From contig NZ_MWSJ01000008.1 in the NCBI RefSeq assembly GCF_002237755.1, positions 1 through 64,000 of the forward strand: DNA of 64,000 bases. Reading direction: 5' to 3'. Shown here in pieces: positions 17,800 through 27,116 of the stretch (positions are counted from its first letter, which is position 1; each line of letters begins with the position of its first letter). Under the pieces are notes generated by a model that was not told where the DNA came from, searched no databases, and worked only from the letters and a program-made list of their open reading frames with translations. Both the position numbers and the translations under genes were made by a program. This DNA comes from Lysinibacillus sp. KCTC 33748. Lineage in GTDB: Bacteria > Bacillota > Bacilli > Bacillales_A > Planococcaceae.

Positions 17800-18456
17800 T
17801 CATACTAATTTAAGCTTGTAAACTGGATTTTTCCATTCCAAAAGTGTTGCATATTCTAACGACTCAACATCCCCAGGTAAATAGCCTGGCATTACTTTAT
17901 TTAATACGTATCCGTTTTTCATTTGGAATGTTAATACAGGATCATATATTTTCCCTTTCATTACCTCTAGTGCATACTCATCTGCACTCATCTGCTCAGC
18001 ATATTTATAGTAAAAAGGTATACGACCACCTACTAAGATACTTTCTAAGTTAAGTTTCTCACATATTCTTTTTCGGCCATCATACAAATAACGCCCCAAT
18101 TGTAACCCTCTAAAATCTTCGTGTACTCCAATTTCAATACCATATAGGTTTCTACCATTAGGGTTATGATTTCGAATAAATCCTAAATCACAGATTTGAA
18201 AATATGAGTGACTATCTCCGTAATCTTCAAAATTTACAATTAGACTTAAAGCGGTTCCTACAATTTTACCGTTATATTCTAGACAAATTTGACCTTCTGG
18301 AAACAACTCAATCTGACTTTCAAAATGCTCATATTTTAATGCCATATCAGGTCCAAAACACTTCATAGAAAGTGAGGCAACTTCAGCAAGATCCTCTTTT
18401 AAAATATTGCGGACAACTATTTCTTGTCCATTATTTTTTAAATTTACTTGAGACAT
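17800..18456 (-). CDS. GNAT-family acyltransferase (like the N-terminal domain of YhcX)
   Basis: A 218-aa protein. The acetyl-CoA loop is visible in IGVHEDFRGLQLGRYLYDGRK (RGLQLG), preceded by NHNPNGRNLYGIEI and followed by GGRIPFYYKYAEQMS and KIYDPVLTFQMKNGY. From memory this matches the N-terminal half of B. subtilis YhcX, in which a GNAT domain is fused to a carbon-nitrogen hydrolase; here the hydrolase half is absent. Context suggests acylation of an amine intermediate. Confidence 0.8.
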   Translation of the reverse strand: MSQVNLKNNGQEIVVRNILKEDLAEVASLSMKCFGPDMALKYEHFESQIELFPEGQICLEYNGKIVGTALSLIVNFEDYGDSHSYFQICDLGFIRNHNPNGRNLYGIEIGVHEDFRGLQLGRYLYDGRKRICEKLNLESILVGGRIPFYYKYAEQMSADEYALEVMKGKIYDPVLTFQMKNGYVLNKVMPGYLPGDVESLEYATLLEWKNPVYKLKLV

Positions 18457-18523
18457 AATAAATTCACCCTCTTATTTTATTGGAATTAAATTAAAGTTTA
18501 TTACTTTATTAATTGTGTAGATT

Positions 18524-18561
18524 GTCTCCCATACATTCTTTAGAAACTATGTATGGGAGAC
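18524..18561 (-). terminator. Terminator of the gabT/gabD-like pair
   Basis: Perfect 13-bp stem GTCTCCCATACAT/ATGTATGGGAGAC with a 12-nt loop, about 60 bp past the dehydrogenase stop. Confidence 0.65.
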
Positions 18562-18623
18562 ATGGAGAATGTAGATAAGTCTACTACAATATAATTAGTT
18601 ACCTAGATTAGTAACATTTTTTA

Positions 18624-20045
18624 TTATTTTAAATAAATCGATACAAACTTCTTCTCCAAGTACTCCTCAAGTCCGTACCAACCGCCTTCTTTCCCCATTC
18701 CACTTTCCTTCATACCACCAAACGGAGCTTGTACAACCACTGGAGCTGGATCATTAATACCAACAATTCCGAACTCTAAAGCACGCATCATTCGTAAGCC
18801 TCGCCCAATGTCTCGCGTATAACAATAAGCTGCAAGACCATATTCAGGATGGTTTGCTCTTTCAACTACCTCTTCTTCCGTCTTAAATGTATAAATTGGT
18901 GCAACTGGTCCAAATGTTTCTTCTGTTGTAATCTTCATATTATCGCTTGCATATTGAATAACTGTGGGCTCAAAGAAGTAACCGCTACCATTATTTAATG
19001 TAAATACATTACCACCTGCAATTACTTTACCATCATGTTTCACAGCGTCTTCTACTTGACTTTTCACTTTTTCAAGAGCCACTTTATTAATTACTGGACC
19101 GACATTTACGCCATCTTCTAATCCATTTCCTACAACTAATTTAGATACCTTTTCAGCTAACTTTCCTGAGAATTCATCAGCTATAGTTTCTGCTACGTAA
19201 ATCCGATTGGTGCTGATGCAAGTTTGACCTGAGTTAATAAACTTAGACACTAAGATACCATTAACTGCTGCGTCAATATCAGCATCCTCAAACACAATAT
19301 ACGGTGCGTGTCCACCAAGCTCCATTGATATTTTCTTCACTGTATCAGACGAATCACGGATAAGTTTTTTCCCCACACGCGTCGAGCCAGTAAATGTGAT
19401 TTTACGAACGTCTGGGTTACTCGTCATCTCGTTTCCAATTTCTTCAGCTGGGCCAATTACCAGGTTTGCAACTCCAGCAGGTAGTCCAACTTCATGAAAG
19501 CATTCGAATACTTTTATCGCCGAAAGAGGAGTTAAGTCAGCCGGTTTTAAAACAATCGTACAACCTGCAGCAAGTGCAGGTGCAATTTTTCTTGTAATCA
19601 TCGATAACGGGAAATTCCATGGTGTAATAGCTGCACATACCCCAACAGGTTCGCGAATTACCATTAAGTGTTTATCAGCTGCAGATGCAGGAATTGTTTC
19701 CCCATAAATTCTCTTAGCTTCCTCTGCATACCATTCTAGATAGCCGATCGCACCTGCTACTTCACGAGTAGCATCTGGTAAAGGCTTACCATTTTCAAGT
19801 GTAATTGTTTCAGCTAATTCTTTTGTTTTTTCTTTCATCAATTGAACCACTTGAAACAGGTAGTTGCTGCGCTCATTTCCAGTTGTCTTACCCCAGAATT
19901 CAAATGCTCTCTTCGCACTTTCGATTGCTTCTGTAGTTTCAGTTTTACCACCTGTAGCAACAGTTCTTATTATTTCTCCTGTCGCAGGATTTGTTACATC
20001 TAATTTATTTCCGGTATCTCGCCATTCACCATTTATATAAAGCAC
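18624..20045 (-). CDS. gabD: Succinate-semialdehyde dehydrogenase-like aldehyde dehydrogenase
   Basis: A 473-aa NAD(P)-dependent dehydrogenase closest in motifs to GabD: TPWNFPLSMITRKIAPALAAGCT, FTGSTRVGK, general base Glu242 in MELGGHAP, nucleophile Cys276 in NSGQTCISTNRIYV, and GIVGINDPAPVVVQAPFGGMKESG. It would oxidise succinate semialdehyde to succinate. It lies 61 nt after the second aminotransferase gene, the usual gabT-gabD order. Specificity for succinate semialdehyde is inferred from motifs and context. Confidence 0.87.
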   Translation of the reverse strand: MLYINGEWRDTGNKLDVTNPATGEIIRTVATGGKTETTEAIESAKRAFEFWGKTTGNERSNYLFQVVQLMKEKTKELAETITLENGKPLPDATREVAGAIGYLEWYAEEAKRIYGETIPASAADKHLMVIREPVGVCAAITPWNFPLSMITRKIAPALAAGCTIVLKPADLTPLSAIKVFECFHEVGLPAGVANLVIGPAEEIGNEMTSNPDVRKITFTGSTRVGKKLIRDSSDTVKKISMELGGHAPYIVFEDADIDAAVNGILVSKFINSGQTCISTNRIYVAETIADEFSGKLAEKVSKLVVGNGLEDGVNVGPVINKVALEKVKSQVEDAVKHDGKVIAGGNVFTLNNGSGYFFEPTVIQYASDNMKITTEETFGPVAPIYTFKTEEEVVERANHPEYGLAAYCYTRDIGRGLRMMRALEFGIVGINDPAPVVVQAPFGGMKESGMGKEGGWYGLEEYLEKKFVSIYLK

Positions 20046-20106
20046 TAGAGAACCTCTCCTTTTTTAACTATAACCACCACTACTCAACTTACTTTATAGG
20101 AATAGT

Positions 20107-21483
20107 TTAGTTGCGTGTATTTTTAAAAGCAGTAATCGAATCGTCTATAATTTGAATCATTTTTTCAATTTCTTCTTTGTTAATAATAAGCGGCGGTGCA
20201 ATTGCCACAATTTGGTTATACGCTCCGAGCGCTCTTACTATTAATTGGCGATTGAAACATGCGTCAACTACCGCATTTGCTGGGAAAACAGTTGGATCAA
20301 ACAATTTTCCACTTGTTGGATCTTCATAAAGTTCAAATGCAGCCAACAGACCAATTACTCTGCAATTTGTTACAATACTATGTTTTTCAGCTAAGTAATC
20401 TAAACCTTTTTTAAGTTCTTTCTCCATTTCGTTTACGTGGTCAATAATATTATCACGCTCTAGTATTTCAATGTTTTTCAGTCCAATTGCACAAGCAGTC
20501 GGATGGCCACTATATGTGAAACCATGTGGGATAACAGCATCGAAGTTAGCAATTGTTTCTCTAATTTCATCATTCATCATGACCCCGCCAAGTTGCGAAT
20601 AACCACTCGTAATTCCTTTTGCAATTGACATCATATCAGGGACAACATTCCAGTTGTTTACACCAAACATTTTCCCCGTACGACCAAATCCACAAATAAC
20701 TTCATCTGCCATGAAAAGGATATTGTGCTCGTCACAGATTTTACGAACTGCTTCTAAGTAACCTTCTGGTGGAATATTAACTCCGCCCGCACCTTGCACA
20801 GGTTCAATAATAATTCCGGCAATCGTCTCCGCACCTTCTCTTTCAATTGTTCCACGGATAGATTCTGCATAGTTTGGATCACTTTTATCACCTAACTCGC
20901 TGTTTAATAGGTGGGCTGTTGCACGAACAACTCCGTCTATATTTGATGATGCGAACTTGTGGTATGCTGCAAGACCAGTAGCTGTTTGCGCTCCTATCGT
21001 TACACCGTGATAAGCATTCGTTAGCGCAATAATCTTTCTTTTTTCTGATTTCCCTTTAAGCTCCCAGTAGAAACGAGCTAATTTAATTGCTGTATCATTT
21101 GATTCTGACCCACCAGAAGTGTAGAATACACTATTTAAATCTCCTGGTGCTAACTCAGCTAATTTTTCAGCAAGTAGAATGGATGGTTCATTTGAGAATC
21201 CTTTAAATGATGATGCATACGCGAGGGTAGATAATTGACTATTACCAGCATCTGCAAGTTCTTGATTCCCATGTCCTAAGTTCACGTTCCAAAGCATTGA
21301 CATCCCGTCGATGTATTCCACATCATCCGTACTTGTAACTGTAACGCCTTTACCTTTAACAAAGATGATAGGCGGTCCATTGTCAATTAAAGCCTTCGGA
21401 TTTGAAGCTGGATGTAGAAAGTGCTTTTTGTCCAGTTTAGCTAACTCTACAGTTTTTGATTGTTGAGTAATTTTAGTTGTCAT
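20107..21483 (-). CDS. Class III omega-aminotransferase (second paralogue, GABA aminotransferase-like)
   Basis: A 458-aa PLP enzyme; Lys289 in SIAKGITSGYSQLGG is the Schiff-base lysine and D260 in MADEVICGFGRTG pairs with the cofactor. It shares the framework of the 9934-11244 protein (KKHFLHPAS, SMLWNVNLGHG, TSGGSESND). The ATG at 21483 is chosen: GGAGG lies 8 nt upstream, inside the in-frame extension to 21498. With the adjacent GabD-like gene it is likely to deaminate GABA or a similar omega-amino acid onto pyruvate. Confidence 0.88.
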   Translation of the reverse strand: MTTKITQQSKTVELAKLDKKHFLHPASNPKALIDNGPPIIFVKGKGVTVTSTDDVEYIDGMSMLWNVNLGHGNQELADAGNSQLSTLAYASSFKGFSNEPSILLAEKLAELAPGDLNSVFYTSGGSESNDTAIKLARFYWELKGKSEKRKIIALTNAYHGVTIGAQTATGLAAYHKFASSNIDGVVRATAHLLNSELGDKSDPNYAESIRGTIEREGAETIAGIIIEPVQGAGGVNIPPEGYLEAVRKICDEHNILFMADEVICGFGRTGKMFGVNNWNVVPDMMSIAKGITSGYSQLGGVMMNDEIRETIANFDAVIPHGFTYSGHPTACAIGLKNIEILERDNIIDHVNEMEKELKKGLDYLAEKHSIVTNCRVIGLLAAFELYEDPTSGKLFDPTVFPANAVVDACFNRQLIVRALGAYNQIVAIAPPLIINKEEIEKMIQIIDDSITAFKNTRN

Positions 21484-21602
21484 TGATAAAACCTCCATTT
21501 ATAAATTAATAATTTGCGATTGGATGGACACACTCTGGTATCAACTAACTTAAAACTAAAATACAGTTTAAAACCAATTTTTGAACTATTCTTAATTATG
21601 GA

Positions 21603-21644
21603 AATATTATATCTTTACATTTTTATAATGTAAATTATAATATT
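21603..21644. promoter_or_regulatory. Large inverted repeat between gabT-like and lysR genes, candidate LysR operator
   Basis: The left arm AATATTATATCTTTACATT and right arm AATGTAAATTATAATATT are reverse complements save for a bulge and mismatch in the middle. It sits between two divergent genes, 50 bp before the LysR start. Central symmetry of this kind is usual for LysR-type binding sites. Confidence 0.5.
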
Positions 21645-21693
21645 TATATGACTTCCATATATTTTATGAATACTAAAAGGAGGAGTTATCACA

Positions 21694-22605
21694 ATGAACC
21701 TTCATCGTTTACATTGTTTTATTACAGTAGTTGAGGAAGGTAGCATTACAAAAGCTGCTACTGCACTGCAAATGACTCAACCCCCCTTAAGTATTTTAAT
21801 TAGAAAATTTGAACAAGAATTAAATGTCACTTTGTTTAATCGTTTAGGTAGATCTCTTGAATTAACACCAAGTGGAGTATTTTTATATGAAAAAGGAAAA
21901 GAATTACTTGATTTATCTGAGAATACGGAGAAGCAATTAGTCGAGTTTCATGAAGGAATTAGAGGTACTGTGAAATTGGGTTGTACTACTTCAGCAAATC
22001 TATTTATTTTGCCAAATGTCTTAAAAAAAATTCAAAAGGAAACTCCTAACATAGTTACACATGTTCGCGAGGGTAATACATCATATATTTTAGAAGAACT
22101 AAGAAGTCATAAAATAGATATTGGAATTGTCCGAACTTCAGTGAGAGCGGAAGACATCCATACTTCAACACTACTAACAGAACCTTTACTTTTAGCTCTT
22201 CCCCCCAACCATCATCTATGTGAAAAAGATTCTATTGATATTGCAGACTTGAAAAACGAGCGATTTCTTTTAAATACAACATCTTATGGATCAGGTGTTG
22301 CTGATGATGTGATCGAGGCATGCCAAAAAAGTGGATTTACGCCTAATGTCGTTTACTGGGGGACAGAAACATTACCAACACTTATGATGGTAATGAAAGG
22401 CGCAGGAGTTTGTTTTGTACCTAGCTGTTTCAAGCTACTTAATTCTCCTGATTTACCGGTACTTAGACCACTAGCAAATCCAGTGTTACAAACAAAACTT
22501 AATATAATTACACTTAAGGATCGTTACATGACATCAATTTCCAAACGATTTCTTGCGATTACCGAAGAGGTTGCAGAGAAAATGACAAGCATTTTTAATG
22601 ATTAA
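21694..22605 (+). CDS. LysR-family transcriptional regulator
   Basis: A 303-aa regulator with the N-terminal winged HTH (MNLHRLHCFITVVEEGSITKA, QPPLSILIRKFEQELNVTLF) and a type-2 periplasmic-binding-like effector domain. GGAGGAG lies 8 nt before the ATG. It is divergent from the aminotransferase-dehydrogenase pair, which it likely controls. Confidence 0.9.
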   Translation: MNLHRLHCFITVVEEGSITKAATALQMTQPPLSILIRKFEQELNVTLFNRLGRSLELTPSGVFLYEKGKELLDLSENTEKQLVEFHEGIRGTVKLGCTTSANLFILPNVLKKIQKETPNIVTHVREGNTSYILEELRSHKIDIGIVRTSVRAEDIHTSTLLTEPLLLALPPNHHLCEKDSIDIADLKNERFLLNTTSYGSGVADDVIEACQKSGFTPNVVYWGTETLPTLMMVMKGAGVCFVPSCFKLLNSPDLPVLRPLANPVLQTKLNIITLKDRYMTSISKRFLAITEEVAEKMTSIFND

Positions 22606-22607
22606 TC

Positions 22608-22800
22608 TGACTACTCCCACAGCTAAAGCAGTGGGGGTTCTTATATACTTAAGAGAATCCTTACAAAGCTCTCCATAGATGGTGTTGCCATGCCCTGTGT
22701 ACAACATCTTTGATTTATTTTCTGTTCTATAAGACTTTCTTATTTACACAACCGATGTTGTGTTAGCAATAAGTTTTAACGAAGGCAGGTAGCTCTATCT
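22608..22800 (-). ncRNA. Possible remnant of an IS200/IS605-type right end with omegaRNA-like 3' hairpin
   Basis: Read on the minus strand, the region ends in CCCCACTGCTTTAGCTGTGGG then AGTAG. This resembles the terminal hairpin of IS605-family right ends, where the TnpB guide RNA scaffold ends. Upstream are hairpins such as GTAGATAGAGCTAC. No TnpB or TnpA frame is present. The call rests on resemblance only. Confidence 0.3.
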
Positions 22801-22849
22801 ACGGAGGAATACTCCTCACTTGATTTGTTTGATATCCATGATAAGAGAT

Positions 22850-22985
22850 TGCGTCCGGAATCGACCGAATGCTTTAACTTCTTTCAGTTGGTATTTGAAC
22901 ATCCGCTGAAAAGTAGTTTAAATCTGCACTCATCTCACCACTTAAAGAGGTAGGAGACTTATATAGCTGACGCTTTGCTTTCACT
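22850..22985. repeat. Family A structured repeat, partial copy 3
   Basis: Shares GATTGCGTCCGGAATCG with the 5' part and the 3' part (TTTCAGTTGG ... CATCCGCTGAAAAG, then CTCACCACTTAAAGAGGTAGGAG). The central GACATCCGCCGGAGGC stretch is missing. Confidence 0.6.
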
Positions 22986-23397
22986 ACAATAAACATTTGC
23001 TGAAAGAAGTTAAACTCCTATTTCATAAACTACATTCCTCTACTATTCTATCGATGTACCACCATCAAGGAAATTCTAGGGTGAATAGACAAAAAAACGA
23101 GGTGCTCAGTGTTCGGATTAGGATTTTTATATGCCCATTGTGCCTAATGTTTTGTACATGGCGGATCAGGTCATTATGTGTTACTTAATAGGTATGGCCA
23201 GACCAATACATGGAACATGGAGCCCAGAAAGAAAAAAAGCACCTCCACATACAATCCATTAGTACAGAACTTCGACTGACCGAGTACTGTAAAATTGAAT
23301 CATAAGCGAAAGTGCTTATTTCTCTAAGTATAACGTTATACGTCCCAATTAAAACATCAGCATTTCCTTCACCATGGTTGCTTTGCTTCCATGCTCT

Positions 23398-24669
23398 TTA
23401 CCCCTGCTTGTTATTTTTATTTACGTTCTGGCGTTTTTCCTTAAATAAAATCACTCCACTCAAACCAACGATGGAGAAGATAACCGGCGTGATGAAACCA
23501 TAGGAATAGCCATCCAATAGATTTCCTGAAGTTGATTGAAAATGATCCAATATATATCCAAAAATGATGGGTAGCAATACAGCACTTAGAAAGCCGCCCG
23601 TATTCGCAATCCCTGAAACAATTCCTGATTCCTCCAGTTTAAAAGATTGACGTACAGCTGCAAAAGTTAATGCACTTGCCCCATATCCAAAGCCAATGCT
23701 AAAGAAAATAATAATTAGAAAGAAAAAGGAAGGATGCCCATTACATAAAAGGAAAGATAACCACCCTAATAAAACAACAATATGAACGATAATATACGGT
23801 TTTTTAATTGTTTCTAACCGACTTGAAATCCAACTAGCTAGAGGTGCCCCAATAAGAGCCCCAATAAGACCGATCATAATCAGCTGGCTCGCATCTGAAC
23901 GAGTCATTTCATATATATTCATCCCATATGGTACTGCCCACGAACTGATAAATCCTACATAACCGCCGACTACCCCAAAATGGCAAAAGAATAGAGCCCA
24001 CGCTTGCGGATTTGAAAATATTCTTCGCAGTAAAACTGACGTTTTTTCACGTTGCACTTCTGCTGTAGCTACTTCTTGCTCATCTCCAAAAACTTGTTTT
24101 GTTTTTTTTACAAGTACAAAATAAAGGAGAATGCCACATAAACATAATAGTAGTCCTACTGAGAAAAATGTTACCCTCCAACCAAATAAAAGTATCCATG
24201 TAGAAAAAGGTACTGTCGCCAATAAGAAACCAAGACTTCCTGTCATACCCGCCAGGCCAATTAATCGAACAAATTCCTTTGTATGAAACCATTGAGCCAA
24301 AATTAGCACCATGTTCACCCATATGGTCGCATCCCCTACCCCAGTTAGTATTCTGGCAAAAAACAGGACAAATTCATGTGTACCCATACTATAAATAATC
24401 GTCCCTAAACCTGTAAGGGTAGCACCAATAATTAGAAAAAAATTCGGCCCAAATCGATCAGCTAAAATCCCCATCGGAATTTGCAAACTCGTGTAGACAA
24501 AAAATTGTATACTCGTCAATAACCCAATCGTTGATGCTGTTACATTAAAATCATGCATCAATTGGTCTGTAATCAGTCCTGGGGCGGTGCGTTGACTCGC
24601 CATTAACAAATAAGTAAATAATACAGAAACAAATACAACCCATCTATATCTGCTATTTTGTTTGTCCAA
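23398..24669 (-). CDS. Major facilitator superfamily transporter
   Basis: A 423-aa protein with 12 hydrophobic segments split by a charged loop near residues 190-215. The loop 2-3 motif is GILADRFGPNFFL. The subfamily resembles organic-anion/sugar-acid transporters, but the substrate is not clear. The last ~107 codons are repeated at 6778-7100. Start at 24669 is plausible though no strong AGGAGG is seen. Confidence 0.85.
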   Translation of the reverse strand: MDKQNSRYRWVVFVSVLFTYLLMASQRTAPGLITDQLMHDFNVTASTIGLLTSIQFFVYTSLQIPMGILADRFGPNFFLIIGATLTGLGTIIYSMGTHEFVLFFARILTGVGDATIWVNMVLILAQWFHTKEFVRLIGLAGMTGSLGFLLATVPFSTWILLFGWRVTFFSVGLLLCLCGILLYFVLVKKTKQVFGDEQEVATAEVQREKTSVLLRRIFSNPQAWALFFCHFGVVGGYVGFISSWAVPYGMNIYEMTRSDASQLIMIGLIGALIGAPLASWISSRLETIKKPYIIVHIVVLLGWLSFLLCNGHPSFFFLIIIFFSIGFGYGASALTFAAVRQSFKLEESGIVSGIANTGGFLSAVLLPIIFGYILDHFQSTSGNLLDGYSYGFITPVIFSIVGLSGVILFKEKRQNVNKNNKQG

Positions 24670-24975
24670 TGATTTCTACCCCTATTAGCTTTTACTCTAT
24701 ATATATGAATTATAGGTAACGTTAAAAACCTGTTTTCTAAAGTAGTTTTATGATTCGAGTTTGGTTGAAAGTGAAGTTCTCAATGTTATAAGGCTTAAAT
24801 TCTTTTTGAGTTTCAACATGTCTCCCTACACTTTTATGAACATACTTTTTTGGAGCTACAATGCGTTTTTTACTTAAACAAACAATCCATAAACCCTACT
24901 ACTTTTTCTAAATCAATTAGAGCAGGTGCTTCTTCTTCAATTGTTTTATGAAAATTTAATTTTTCTAAGATAAGT
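24670..24975. other. 306-bp spacer with a possible gene remnant
   Basis: On the minus strand (about 24965-24880) a short open stretch reads like a protein tail (TIEEEAPALIDLEKVVGF then MDCLFK and a stop). It has no start and no recognised family. The rest is AT-rich. Confidence 0.3.
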
Positions 24976-25908
24976 TTATAATTTACTATATACTGAAAAT
25001 GCATCCTCTATATTAAATTGCACAGTCTGAGAACTCCCTTCAGCTCCTACTGTCACAAGGATATATTCTTGTCCATTTATCTTAGCCAAACTCGCTAAAC
25101 ATAAAGCGGCTTCTTCTGTATAGCCAGTTTTACCGCCCAAGATTTCTCCTCGAGGCAATGCACTTGAGTTCATATTATGAAACATTTTATTCGTCAATAC
25201 GATACCTTCTGGATGAAGATTTGTTGGCCTTATAAAATATCTTTCTGCTGTATAAACATTTCGAAACTCATTATCTTTTAACGCATATTGTAAGAGTAAA
25301 GAAAGGTCTTTGACAGTCGTAAAATGATCTGGGTGATGCAGTCCAGTTGTATTCATAAAGTGAGTATTTTCCATTCCTAGCTTTTTAGCCTTATCGTTCA
25401 TAAGTTTTACAAATTCCCGTTCTGAACCAGCAACATATTTAGCTAAGCCGATTGTTGCCTCTGCACCTGATGGTAACATGGAACCGTACAATAAATCCTT
25501 TAAAGTAAGCTTCTCATTAGGGAGAAAACCTGCCACTGAAGCATTTTCTTTGTATAAATCATTAAATATTTCTCTTGGTAAAACTACATCGTCTTGCAAA
25601 TTTTTAATATGTTCAATGGCAACTAATACCGTCATCATTTTTGTCAAAGATGCAGGATAAATAATTTCCTCGCTATTTTTATCCAATAGAACTTTGTTTT
25701 CATCCAAATTAACTAAAATCGCGTTGGAACTACGTAAGTCGACATCGATCATCCCATCACTATTTGTTGGTACGACTAATTTTGAAGAGGTAACGATCTC
25801 CTGGCGTAAAGACATAGGGGTTTCTTTGGACAGTATAAAATAAACAAATAACAAGATTAATATGGACAATATACTATAAATACTTTTTCTAGTGAAAATA
25901 AATAACAA
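24976..25908 (-). CDS. D-alanyl-D-alanine carboxypeptidase, S11 family (VanY(D)-like)
   Basis: A 310-aa membrane-anchored enzyme. A single N-terminal hydrophobic segment (about residues 9-26) precedes the penicillin-binding S11 domain: S87-LT-K90, SGA at 147-149 (in place of SGN), and K260-T-G. It trims the terminal D-Ala from peptidoglycan pentapeptides. The start is uncertain: the frame opens at TTG 25908 with AAAGGAG directly abutting it. It follows a VanRS-like pair in the order R-S-Y seen in vanD clusters, where VanY is also a penicillin-binding-type enzyme. Confidence 0.85.
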   Translation of the reverse strand: MLFIFTRKSIYSILSILILLFVYFILSKETPMSLRQEIVTSSKLVVPTNSDGMIDVDLRSSNAILVNLDENKVLLDKNSEEIIYPASLTKMMTVLVAIEHIKNLQDDVVLPREIFNDLYKENASVAGFLPNEKLTLKDLLYGSMLPSGAEATIGLAKYVAGSEREFVKLMNDKAKKLGMENTHFMNTTGLHHPDHFTTVKDLSLLLQYALKDNEFRNVYTAERYFIRPTNLHPEGIVLTNKMFHNMNSSALPRGEILGGKTGYTEEAALCLASLAKINGQEYILVTVGAEGSSQTVQFNIEDAFSVYSKL

Positions 25909-25988
25909 CTCCTTTTCTGTATGCTTCTATTCAAACATAAAAAAAGGAGCTTTATTTTAATTAACTATTAGTAAAATCTTAAGGTTTC

Positions 25989-27116
25989 TTAAGATTTGGT
26001 TGGAATCATGACAGTGAACACTGTTTTATCATTACTAGAAGTGGCTGAAATCGTCCCTCCGTGGGCTTGTACAATTTCATTTGAAATGGCTAAACCGAGT
26101 CCCGCACCACCTGTTTGTGTTGACCTTGCACTATCTAAACGGTAAAATTTCTCAAATATCATATCCAATTTTTCAGCGGGTATCGTTTTCCCCGTATTAC
26201 TAAACGAAATAAACGTCTGATTATTTTCGCTTTTAGCACTAATTTTAATTGTACTATTTGGGTCACTATATGCAATTGCATTTTTCAAAATATTATTAAA
26301 TACTCTTGCCAATTTATTTCCATCTGCATAAATATTGATTTCTCCATCTATATGGACAATTGCTTTTTGACCCTTTGGCACTAACAATGGGTAAAATTCA
26401 TCGGCTACTTGCAATAGCATATAGTTTAGAGGGATAAGCTCTTTCTCTAAAATAATGGATTGTAAATTAAATCTTGTTATTTCAAAGAACTCATTAATTA
26501 ATTGTTCAAGTCTATATGATTTTTCCAATGTAATCGTTACATATTTATCTTTTTGATCAGCAGGCATATCCTTTGCCTCATCTAAAAGGCTTAAGTAACC
26601 AATAATTGATGTTAACGGGGTTTTAATATCATGGGCTAAATAAACAACAAGATCATTCTTTCTTTGCTCAGCTTCTTGTGCATCCCTCGCTCGTTTTTCT
26701 AATTTATTTTTCACATTATTTAAATGCTTCTCCAAAAAGTCTAGCTCAGCAGGAAGGTGAATTTCCTTATCTGACTCATCTGAAAGCATACTAATACTTG
26801 TACTAATAAGATTAAAATAACGAGTAAAACGAGATAGGGCAATATAAAAAATGATAAGAAGTAATAGAATGAATCCTACAGCTAGCCAAAGAGATTTATT
26901 CTGTTGAAATATTATCAAATAAATTTTTTGTGCTGTGTACCAATCTAATTGCAGGACATTTTCACAAAAGGCAACGAAGGCATCCGCAAAAGGAGCTTGT
27001 AATATACCATCAAGTAAAGCAATACTAATTAAATAACCAATAACTATTGCTATCACTAAAATAAAAATAATTTGTACAATCATTTTCCTCTTCAGTCTGC
27101 CAAACTCATTTTTCAA
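25989..27116 (-). CDS. Sensor histidine kinase, VanS-like
   Basis: A 375-aa kinase. Two membrane segments (about residues 11-34 and 74-93) flank a short extracellular loop of about 40 aa. The linker is followed by the H-box YLAHDIKTPLTSIIGYLSLL, N-box NILKNAIAYS, and G-boxes GGAGLGLAISNEIV. H-box wording and the small sensor loop are like VanS of D-Ala-D-Lac/D-Ser clusters. The first 11 nt overlap the response regulator gene. Confidence 0.87.
   Translation of the reverse strand: MKNEFGRLKRKMIVQIIFILVIAIVIGYLISIALLDGILQAPFADAFVAFCENVLQLDWYTAQKIYLIIFQQNKSLWLAVGFILLLLIIFYIALSRFTRYFNLISTSISMLSDESDKEIHLPAELDFLEKHLNNVKNKLEKRARDAQEAEQRKNDLVVYLAHDIKTPLTSIIGYLSLLDEAKDMPADQKDKYVTITLEKSYRLEQLINEFFEITRFNLQSIILEKELIPLNYMLLQVADEFYPLLVPKGQKAIVHIDGEINIYADGNKLARVFNNILKNAIAYSDPNSTIKISAKSENNQTFISFSNTGKTIPAEKLDMIFEKFYRLDSARSTQTGGAGLGLAISNEIVQAHGGTISATSSNDKTVFTVMIPTKS

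Larger units (their letters stand above)
22606..23397. other. 790-bp gene-free stretch with decayed mobile DNA
   Basis: Contains the IS605-like hairpin end, a partial family A repeat (22850-22985) and about 400 bp with no recognisable gene. A 43-codon plus-strand frame ending near 23260 has no known match. Confidence 0.55.

Noticed and set aside
22997..23188. 63-codon frame and a second short frame near 23140-23260
   Set aside because: No RBS, no recognisable family, and surrounded by decayed repeat DNA.
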